NCBI GenBank assembly: GCA_003576535.1 | Contig: QXCQ01000187.1 | Coordinates: 1-40,481, forward strand | Length of the DNA stretch: 40,481 nucleotides | Direction: 5' to 3' | Source of the DNA: Nakamurella silvestris | Lineage (GTDB): Bacteria > Actinomycetota > Actinomycetes > Mycobacteriales > Nakamurellaceae | Shown: positions 10,983 through 18,095 of the stretch, in pieces | Layout: every line of letters starts with the position of its first letter | Numbering within the stretch: position 1 is the stretch's first letter | The notes under the pieces: model-generated | The model's input: only the letters and a program-made list of their open reading frames with translations | The model's database searches: none | What the model was told of the DNA's origin: nothing | Made by a program: the position numbers and the translations under genes

Positions 10983-11003
10983 TGTGAGCTGGGTCACCTC
11001 ACA
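10983..11003. promoter_or_regulatory. CRP-like operator in the yceI/GDSL divergent region
   Basis: TGTGA-GCTGGG-TCACC (10983-10998) differs by one base from the CRP consensus TGTGA-N6-TCACA. It also lies within the longer inverted repeat TGTGAG-N9-CTCACA (10983-11003). It sits between the divergent genes starting at 10844 and 11060. Binding is inferred from the pattern only. Confidence 0.45.
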
Positions 11004-11059
11004 TCGGCGGGGCGGTGTTCGTGTTGTCGCAGGCAGCACGCGGGGCTATCTTGCTACTC

Positions 11060-11953
11060 GTGAGTAACTTGCCGGAACCCCGCAGTGACGCCCCTCTTGC
11101 CGACACCGACCGGTCCGGTTCGCCGGCCACCGAACCGGGGAAGACCGGTCCGATCCAGGGGATCGGTCGATACGTGGCCCTGGGGGACAGCTTCACCGAA
11201 GGGGTCGGGGATCCCCGTGAGGACGGATCCCTGCGCGGCTGGGCGGACCTGACCGCCGCCCGACTGGCGGCAACCGGTGGTGGGCAGGGTGAGGACCGGT
11301 TCCGGTACGCCAATCTGTCGATCCGGGGGAAGCTGCTCGGCCAGATCGTCGACGAGCAGGTCGATGACGCCCTGGCGATGGCCCCGGATCTGGTGACCTT
11401 CGCCGGAGGTGGGAACGACATCCTGCGCCCGCGTTGCGATATCGCCGGTCTGCTCCGGCTCAAGGAGCAGGTGGTGGCGCGGTTCGTCGACCGTGGGATC
11501 GGGGTGGTCCTGTTCACCGGTGCCGACCCTTCCGGGCACCTGCCGCTGGGGAAGGTGATCCGGAGCCATGGCGACCGGTTCTGCGAAGGGGTTCGCGCCA
11601 TCGCCGAACGGCGTGGGGCCCGCCTGGTCGACCTGTGGTCGGAGAGTGAGCTCAGCGATCTGCGGTACTGGGACACCGACCGGCTGCACCTGAACCGGTT
11701 CGGGCACCAGCAGGTCGCCGCGCGGGTGTTGGCCGCCGTCGGACACGAGGCCCCCGCGGCCTGGACCGAGCCCGCCGAGCCCCTCCCGGACACCGAGCAC
11801 CCGCTGCGCCAGGAGGCCGACTACTACCGTGGTTATGTCCTGCCCTGGGTGCAGCGTCGCCTGGCCGGACGATCCTCGGGGGACGAGCTCGGCCCGAAAC
11901 GTCCGGTGCTGCAGACCTATTCCGCCGATCAGGCCCTCGCCGCGTTGCTGTGA
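11060..11953 (+). CDS. SGNH/GDSL-family hydrolase
   Basis: 297 residues. Block I is YVALGDSFTEGVGD, with the catalytic Ser near residue 44; FAGGGNDIL supplies the Gly and Asn of the oxyanion hole; DRLHLNRFGHQ gives the Asp-x-x-His pair. No signal peptide is visible, so a cytoplasmic esterase or acyl hydrolase is likely. Substrate unknown. The C-terminal ~70 residues (YYRGYVLPWVQRRL ...) are conserved in actinobacterial relatives. Start GTG 11060 gives the natural N-terminus, but no clear ribosome site precedes it. A TATCTT nearby leaves a leaderless mRNA possible. Confidence 0.9.
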   Translation: MSNLPEPRSDAPLADTDRSGSPATEPGKTGPIQGIGRYVALGDSFTEGVGDPREDGSLRGWADLTAARLAATGGGQGEDRFRYANLSIRGKLLGQIVDEQVDDALAMAPDLVTFAGGGNDILRPRCDIAGLLRLKEQVVARFVDRGIGVVLFTGADPSGHLPLGKVIRSHGDRFCEGVRAIAERRGARLVDLWSESELSDLRYWDTDRLHLNRFGHQQVAARVLAAVGHEAPAAWTEPAEPLPDTEHPLRQEADYYRGYVLPWVQRRLAGRSSGDELGPKRPVLQTYSADQALAALL

Positions 11954-12030
11954 CAACCGCCGGCCGGAACCGGTGGCCCGCCGGCACGTTCTCCGACGGC
12001 CTTTCGGCGTCCATCCTGCGCGGCCGGCGG

Positions 12031-15000
12031 TCAGGCACCGTCCAGCAGCACCTGGATCGAGGTCGCCGTGCCCCGGTCGCAGAGATACCCGCGCCCGGGG
12101 CGGATCGGCCCGGGGCGCCGCGGCAGGGATGCCTCCAGGAGCGAGCCGTCGGCCGGTGACGGTTGGAGAAGGATCCCGTGGCGGAACCCGGCCGCCTCCC
12201 GGAGGAATCCACGGTAGGCCCGGGTCAAGGCGTCGGTTCGCACACCCAGGACCAGTGTGCGACCGGGTGCCGGACGGGTCAGGAACTGCTCGAAGAGTTC
12301 GGCCGCAGGATGGTTCTCGAACCGGTGCGCATCATCCACGACGAGCAGGACCGGGCCGGGGCACCCGGCGAGCCGGCGGGCCAGGGGATCGGTTCCGCCC
12401 CGGATGTCGACCTCCTCGGCTCGTCCGGGTTCCCGCAGCACGGCGGCGACCACCGGTCTGTGTGTGGAAGCGGCGCTGATCACCGCCAGGGTGTTGCTCA
12501 CCCCGCTGCCCCGGGGACCGGCGACCAGGAAGGCACCGTCACGGTCCGGTGGGAGTGCGACCGGATCGGCCCGGTCCCCGCCGAGACCGAGGACGATCGG
12601 ACCCGCCGAACCCCTCGTTCCGGTGTTGCCGCGCACCACTGCCGGCAGCGGTCGGACGATGGTGCGGGAGGTTTCCGCCGGCACAGGTGCACCGGTCCAG
12701 GTGTCATCGGAACCGGCAGGCTGGAAACGGATCTGGGCCTCGTCGCCGCGCACGCTCGCCCGTCCGGGGACGGCTGTCGATCCAGGACCCATGCCCGCAC
12801 CTGCAGTCAGCTCGATCGACGAGGTGAACAACGAACGCAGGGACCCGTGCAGCAGCGGGGGAGAACCAGCAACGACAAGTCGGATCGGGGTGGAGCTGCC
12901 CCGGGCCGCGATCTCGGCCACCCGGTGGAGCAGCCGTCCCGGATCGGGTTCGGCAGTGCGCAGCAAGGACTCCCAGGTGTCGATGAGCACCAGGGCCGGG
13001 GCGGTGTTGTCGCTCTCCTGGCGGGCCAGGAGAAGGTCGAGCAGACGCAGGCACAGGTCCGGTTCCCGCCCGTCCAGGTAGGTGGAGCAGCGGGGGTGCG
13101 CGCGCAGGTCGGCCAGACCGCGGGCCGGGTCGAGGATCAGCAGCTCCGCCCCCGCCACGGCCGCCCCCGCCACGGCCGCTGCCGCCCGCAAGGTGTTCGT
13201 CCGCCCCGACCCCGCGGCGCCGGTCACCAGCAGATGGCCCGCGGGCAGACCGAAGGTGTGTTGTCGGCGCTCGTCGGGATGGTCGGCCAGTCCCAGCACG
13301 GGATCGCCGGCCGCCGTCCTGGTCGATCCCGGCCGGTAGCTCACCGGGAGGGCGGGCAACCAGGGAGGGGCGGGTCGTGGCTGACCTGCTGCTGCCGTCC
13401 GGCACTGCTGGACCAGAAGATCGAGTTCCGTGTGTCTGCCGACGGGGCCAGGGGCATACGGGTCGAGCACCCGGATCGGCTCCGAACGGTCCAGCGGCAG
13501 CAGTCGACGGGTGTGGGCGGTCTGGACGAGCACCGGGCGGTTCCCGCCGACCCGCAGGTAGGCCCGTCCGGGGGTGCGTGGGTCGATCTCGGCGGCGGCC
13601 GGGGTGCCGATCAGGTCGACGGAGTCCGCCGGATCGGTGACCCGGAGGCAGATGCGCCCGGAGATGTTCGCCCGGATCGCCGGACTGACGACCCCGGTGG
13701 GCCGTTGGGTCGCGAGGACCAGGTGGACACCCAGCGATCGGCCGCGCTGGGCGATGTCGAGCAGGCCCGCCAGGAAGTCGGTCAGATCGCCGGCCAGGGT
13801 GGCGAACTCGTCGATGACGATCACCAGACGTGGCGCGGCCGAATGGGGCTCGGCCCGTTCCCAGGCACCGTGGTCGGACAGGCCCGCGGCGGCCAGGGCG
13901 ACTTCCCGGGCCCGGAGTTCGGCCCGCAGTCCGCGTAGTGCCCGGGCTGCGGTCCCGACATCGAGGTCGGTGACCAACGCGGACACCTGCGGGAGCGGGT
14001 GCACCGCGGTGAAGGCAGCGCCACCCTTGTAGTCGATCAGGACGAACGACAGTCGGTTCGGCGGATTCGTGAGGGCAAGGCCGATGATCAGGGTGGTCAG
14101 CAGCTCGGACTTCCCGGAGCCGGTGGTGCCCGCGACCAGCAGGTGGGGGCCGTCCCGGTCGAGGTCGACGGTGACCGGTCCGGCCGCCGACCGGCCGAGA
14201 ACCACCACCGCCCGGTGGCTCGGCCCGCCTGGGCCGGTGGTGGCCGGGAGCAGGGTCTGAAGTCCTGTCGCAGCCGGGGGTTCCGGGTGGGTGGTCGGGG
14301 ACCCGTCGCACAGCGGGGCCAGATCGGCGATCAGTCGTCGGACGGTCGACGGCGCGAGGCCGTCCGGCATTCCGCAGGCCCTCCCGCCGGGGCCGGTCAG
14401 CCGAACCTGTCCGGAGGTGTCAACCGTGACCACGGTGGTGCACCACGGCGGGAGGTGCTGCTCGTCCGGGGCCTGGCAGATGATCAGGGTCCGTGGGTCG
14501 GACCGCAGTGCAAGAACCTCCTCGTCCTCGGTGAGTGCCCGGCCGGTGACGATCAGGACGGTAATCCGGGCTTCCCCTGGGGAGGCGTCGATGTGGGGGA
14601 CCCGGCGCCATTCGTTCACGACCGGGTCGTCGGCCCGGATCCGGATCCGCAGGTCGACGGGGGAGTGCAGCACGACCAGTTGGGCCAGGACCCAGTGGAG
14701 CAGACCCGGATCGGTGGCGGCGATGCCCAGGAGCCGCTCACGCCACAGGTCGACCACCAGGGGTGTCCGTCCCACCCTGGGCGGCGGATCCACCGGGAGT
14801 CGGGCCCAGCGGCTTCCGGTACCGACCCGCAGGTGCAGCCAGTCCTCGTCGGTCGGACGACGTTCCCACAGGCGGGTGGAGCGCACGGCCGCCCGCCGTA
14901 GGACGGCCGCCGGGTCCGGGTGTCGATCCCAGTCGGCGATCCGATCAAGCCCGGCGGCCACGGCGAGCTCGGCCTGGTAACGGTTGGTGGCGTCGAGGTG

Positions 15001-15858
15001 TCGGCCGAGGGCCCGACGGTGCCGGTGGCGACCGCCGACCCGCTCGCCCAGGGCGCCGGCCACCAGCATCACCGGTCCGAGCACCGCCAGGGCCAGGAAC
15101 GCCCAGGTGCCCGTCACGGCCGCGACCGTCACGCCCAGCGCGGCTCCGGTGATCGGACCGATCCAGGGGATGTCACGTCGGTGCAGAACGGGGGCCGGCC
15201 CCGGTGGTGCCGGGCAGGAGGCCGGGGCGGGGGCGGGTGGTCGAGGCGGTCGGAACACCCGGATCCGTCCTCGACGATCGGGGCGGGTCAGCGCGGTGAT
15301 CTCGGTGGCCGTGCCGACGCGCAGCAGGCTGCCGCCGACCCCGATCAACTCCTCCGGCCCCACCAGTGTTGACGGCCCGGGTGGCCGCCCGTCGATCTGG
15401 AACCCGTTGGTGGAGCCCAGATCGACGACCAGGAAGCCGTCCGGCCGTGGGCTGATCCGTAGGTGGTGCCGGGAGAGCTGCGGGTCCAGGATCTGCAGAT
15501 CCGCCCGCTCTCCGCGCCCGATGTGGACCCCCGCCGCGGGAAGGTTCACCCACCCGCCGGCGTCCGGTCCGCCCACGCAGGAGACCCCGAAGAGCCCTCG
15601 GCCCACCGGGTCCGGATCGGTCGGATGGTCGGTCAACCGGGTGTGCACGGTGAGTGGTGGCACGCCCCAGATCCAGCTGTCCTCGGCCGGGCCCGGGCCG
15701 AGGAACAGCCTGGTGTCCGCCGCGGCACCGACCGCGGCGGTGATCGGCCCCCGCGCCTCGGCGAAGGTGCTGCCGGGCCGGCAGCTGAGGGTCAGATCGT
15801 GCTGCTGCCCGCGGATACGCAGATGGATCGGCAGCTCGAAGGGGTCGGCGGTGTCCAT
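12031..15858 (-). CDS. FHA-FtsK/SpoIIIE (EccC/EssC-like) ATPase
   Basis: A 1275-residue protein. In order: a beta-rich N-terminal region; an FHA domain at about 105-160 (GRGERADLQILDPQLSRHHL, then DLGSTNGFQIDG), which in the family binds phosphothreonine; two membrane helices at about 230-270; then three FtsK-type modules. The first is intact (GTTGSGKS at 577-584, VLIDYKGG, VIVIDEFATL, LATQRPTG). The second has GAAGSGRT at 880-887 (Lys to Arg) and the third GPRGSGVS at 1114-1121 (Lys to Val), so both are probably weak or inactive. This layout matches EssC/EccC of type VII secretion, but no WXG100, EccB, EccD, EccE or mycosin gene lies in the window. Conserved in many actinobacteria at this locus; substrate unknown. 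Confidence 0.9.
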   Translation of the reverse strand: MDTADPFELPIHLRIRGQQHDLTLSCRPGSTFAEARGPITAAVGAAADTRLFLGPGPAEDSWIWGVPPLTVHTRLTDHPTDPDPVGRGLFGVSCVGGPDAGGWVNLPAAGVHIGRGERADLQILDPQLSRHHLRISPRPDGFLVVDLGSTNGFQIDGRPPGPSTLVGPEELIGVGGSLLRVGTATEITALTRPDRRGRIRVFRPPRPPAPAPASCPAPPGPAPVLHRRDIPWIGPITGAALGVTVAAVTGTWAFLALAVLGPVMLVAGALGERVGGRHRHRRALGRHLDATNRYQAELAVAAGLDRIADWDRHPDPAAVLRRAAVRSTRLWERRPTDEDWLHLRVGTGSRWARLPVDPPPRVGRTPLVVDLWRERLLGIAATDPGLLHWVLAQLVVLHSPVDLRIRIRADDPVVNEWRRVPHIDASPGEARITVLIVTGRALTEDEEVLALRSDPRTLIICQAPDEQHLPPWCTTVVTVDTSGQVRLTGPGGRACGMPDGLAPSTVRRLIADLAPLCDGSPTTHPEPPAATGLQTLLPATTGPGGPSHRAVVVLGRSAAGPVTVDLDRDGPHLLVAGTTGSGKSELLTTLIIGLALTNPPNRLSFVLIDYKGGAAFTAVHPLPQVSALVTDLDVGTAARALRGLRAELRAREVALAAAGLSDHGAWERAEPHSAAPRLVIVIDEFATLAGDLTDFLAGLLDIAQRGRSLGVHLVLATQRPTGVVSPAIRANISGRICLRVTDPADSVDLIGTPAAAEIDPRTPGRAYLRVGGNRPVLVQTAHTRRLLPLDRSEPIRVLDPYAPGPVGRHTELDLLVQQCRTAAAGQPRPAPPWLPALPVSYRPGSTRTAAGDPVLGLADHPDERRQHTFGLPAGHLLVTGAAGSGRTNTLRAAAAVAGAAVAGAELLILDPARGLADLRAHPRCSTYLDGREPDLCLRLLDLLLARQESDNTAPALVLIDTWESLLRTAEPDPGRLLHRVAEIAARGSSTPIRLVVAGSPPLLHGSLRSLFTSSIELTAGAGMGPGSTAVPGRASVRGDEAQIRFQPAGSDDTWTGAPVPAETSRTIVRPLPAVVRGNTGTRGSAGPIVLGLGGDRADPVALPPDRDGAFLVAGPRGSGVSNTLAVISAASTHRPVVAAVLREPGRAEEVDIRGGTDPLARRLAGCPGPVLLVVDDAHRFENHPAAELFEQFLTRPAPGRTLVLGVRTDALTRAYRGFLREAAGFRHGILLQPSPADGSLLEASLPRRPGPIRPGRGYLCDRGTATSIQVLLDGA

Positions 15859-15953
15859 CCCAGAAGGGTGCCGGGTGCGGGTCGCCGGTGGGTCGACGGG
15901 TTTGCGGTCTGTGGACGGCGGCAGGGCCTGTGGACAACCTGGGCAAGCGGTAG

Positions 15954-16775
15954 CTAGATGTTCTGCCCGGACAGGTTGGTGACGCAGGGCGTGCGGTGGA
16001 TCGGTGCGAGTACTCGTGGCGCGGTGTGGTCTCGACGGTAGTTGTAGCGGTGAAGGAACGCGGGAAGGGCGTCGGCTCGGTCAGCTTCGCTGTCGTAGGG
16101 CCGGGCGTAGAGCCCATTCCCGGGCCATGGTGCGGTGGAACCTCTCGACCTTGCCATTGGTCTGCGGCCGGTAGGGCCGGGTGTAGCGGTACCGGGTCCC
16201 GGTCGCCGCGACGGCGTCGTTGAAGACCGGGAGCGGTAGCCGATCCGTTGTGGGTCAACGCCCGGTGCGGATGCATGAAGCCGTGCGCGGTGAGAAGTCC
16301 TGAGCGCGTTGACAGAAACCGGCTGCAGTGACGGTCTTTTCATCGTGCAGGACTCGGCGTAGGCAAGGCGGGAATAGTCGTCGACCGCGGTGTGGACGTA
16401 GGCCTAACCGGGCCGTGTCGTCTGCCGGGCGGCGGCTTTGGCCAGACTGGACCCGCGGACCCGCCACCGACCTGGAGTCCGCCGACCTTCCTGATGTCGA
16501 CGTGGATCATCGAGCGGGCTGCTGGTGTTGGTAACGGATTGCTGGGACCTTCCGAATCGTGTTCCCGGTGATGTCCAGATCCCGCAGGCGCGACACGCCA
16601 CGCTGCGGCAACACCCGATGGATCGTCGACGCGGCCAGGGTCACTCCGAACACGGCGAGTTCGCAGATCAGCATCGCCGGGTCCAGCTTCATCCCGCGGC
16701 GCAGCCAGGCGATCAGGTCTTCGACCTCGCGGTCGACCTGATGCGGGCACAAGGACGGCCGAGACGAGCGGTCCA
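15954..16775 (-). pseudogene. IS481-family transposase remnant 1
   Basis: Broken transposase readable only by changing frame. From the upstream end: DRSSRPSLCPHQ and EVEDLIAWLRRGMKL (HTH part), IHRVLPQRGVSRLRDLD, then MIHVDIRKVG of the integrase core, DEKTVTAAGF, HPHRALTHNGS, a shifted NGKVERFHRT block, and ARPYDSEADRADALPAFLHR to the typical C-terminus TNLSGQNI. Several frameshifts and the missing first ~60 residues show it is inactive. The break at 16776-16779 is exactly where the next remnant ends. Confidence 0.88.
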
Positions 16776-17219
16776 CTAGTTGTGATGTCCAGGCATGTTG
16801 CTGAGCCTGCTGATGGGTGTGGCACCGATGGCGGAGTGGGATCCGGTGGTGATTGTAGAAGTGGATTCAGTCCGGTAGCGCTTGTCGTCGGGTGGTTTCT
16901 GAGTCGTACAAAGGGGAGTAGGCCCAGCCATCGGCCGGGGTTCGGTGGAACCGTTCGATCTTTCCGTTGGTTGGGGGCCGGTAAGGGCGGGTCCGTTTCG
17001 GTGCGATACCGAGTTCGTCGCAGGCGTCGCGCCACAGATGTGATCGGTAGGCCGATCCATTGTCGGACAGTACCCGTTCGACGGTGACGCCTCGTTCGTC
17101 GAACCAGGCGACCGCGCGTTTGTGGATATCAACTGCGGTGGAGGTTTTTCGTCGGGACAGATATCGGCGTAGGCCAGGCGGGAGTGGTCGTCAATGACAG
17201 TGTGGACGAATGCGGCGGC
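16776..17219 (-). pseudogene. IS481-family transposase remnant 2
   Basis: C-terminal half of a second, different IS481-type transposase. By shifting frames it reads FVHTVIDDHSRLAYADI, DERGVTVERVLSDNGSAYRS, RPYRPPTNGKIERFHRT, YDSETTRRQALPD, and ends PISRLSNMPGHHN at 16776. The N-terminal half is missing; the sequence stops where the IS5-type remnant begins. It is joined without spacer to remnant 1, suggesting nested insertion or deletion between copies. Confidence 0.85.
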
Positions 17220-17691
17220 CTAGAGCGTGTCTCCTAGTGTCTGAGGTGTAGGACCATGCAGGTGAGAAGGAGACCGCCGCGGAAGGTCAGCGCGTACTTG
17301 TCGTACCTGGTGGCGATGCCCCGCCATTGCTTCAACCGGCCGAAGCCACGCCCGACGGTGTTCCGTTCTTGGTAGGCGTCGGTGTTGAACCTTGGTGGCC
17401 GGCCACCGGCCGAGCCCTTCGCTTTTCGGCGTGCGATCTGGCCCTACGTTCCGGGATTGTGTGTGGAATACCTCTGCGGCGTAGCTCTTCCCGCGTCGAG
17501 GGGCGGGAGTATGCCTTTTCGGCAAGTAACTCGAACCCAACCCTGCGGGCGGGCCCGTTTCGGAGCTGGTGATGGTCCAGCAAAGGCACCAGGGGCCGGG
17601 TTGTCGCCGGCCTGACCGCCGGTTAGCAACACGATGACCGGGTCGGTGTGCTGATCGGTCAACGCGTGGATCTTCGTGGTCAAACTACCTT
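17220..17691 (-). pseudogene. IS5-family (IS427-like) transposase remnant
   Basis: C-terminal two thirds of a DDE transposase with frameshifts. It reads EGSLTTKIHALTDQ, VIVLLTGGQAGDNPA, then (new frame) LLDHHQLRNGPARRVGFELL, AEKAYSRPSTREELRRRGI, (new frame) YQERNTVGRGFGRLKQWRGI and ATRYDKYALTFRGG. The usual AD-K-GY-S Asp is Glu here, and the usual ERxFxRLKQ Glu is Gly, so key catalytic residues are also lost. The plus-strand sequence GAGCGTGTCTCCTAG at 17223 looks like its terminal repeat. Homology stops abruptly near 17691, the left edge of the AT-rich island. Confidence 0.88.
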
Positions 17692-18095
17692 CGCTATAAT
17701 TTCATTTTGGCAAAGCTCACAAGAGGGCACACGCGTTCGTAAACCAACCCCTGGTGTTGATCAATCAGTCAATTAGTCCTGCTGCATTTAACGCGTGAGG
17801 GCAGCGCCGGGGCGACATAACTGATCCTTCGAAGTTACTGATCGTCCACTATTCCGTGTCGGCGCCTTTCTGCGTCTTGGACACGTGCACTGGAAGGTCT
17901 CAATCGATGAAATTGTACGGCGGCAGCAGGGATGTCCCGAACAGAAACGTCTGGAGAATCGATAGTGTCTGAATGATGTGTATGTGACCGAAGCAGTTCG
18001 TCAAAGCTGCAACTTCGGGCGGATGGTACGATGTGGTCTGCACGGTTCAGGTCTGATGACAACGGGAAAGCTTCGAATACCGGGGGAAATGGCTC
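17692..18095. other. AT-rich gene-free leader of the defence-like gene
   Basis: About 400 bases much poorer in G+C than the flanking core. A 75-codon open frame on the minus strand (17835-18062) has no recognisable features and I do not call it. The promoter of the 18096 gene should lie here, but I cannot place it with confidence. GGGGGAA at 18082-18088 is a good ribosome site seven bases before ATG 18096. Confidence 0.6.

Noticed and set aside
12163-13938. 591-codon plus-strand frame opposite the FtsK-like gene
   Set aside because: Shadow frame; the minus strand has unmistakable FtsK motifs throughout.
17835-18062. 75-codon minus-strand frame before the STAND gene
   Set aside because: No ribosome site, no recognisable motif, and no sign of antitoxin-like features; may be chance in AT-richer DNA.
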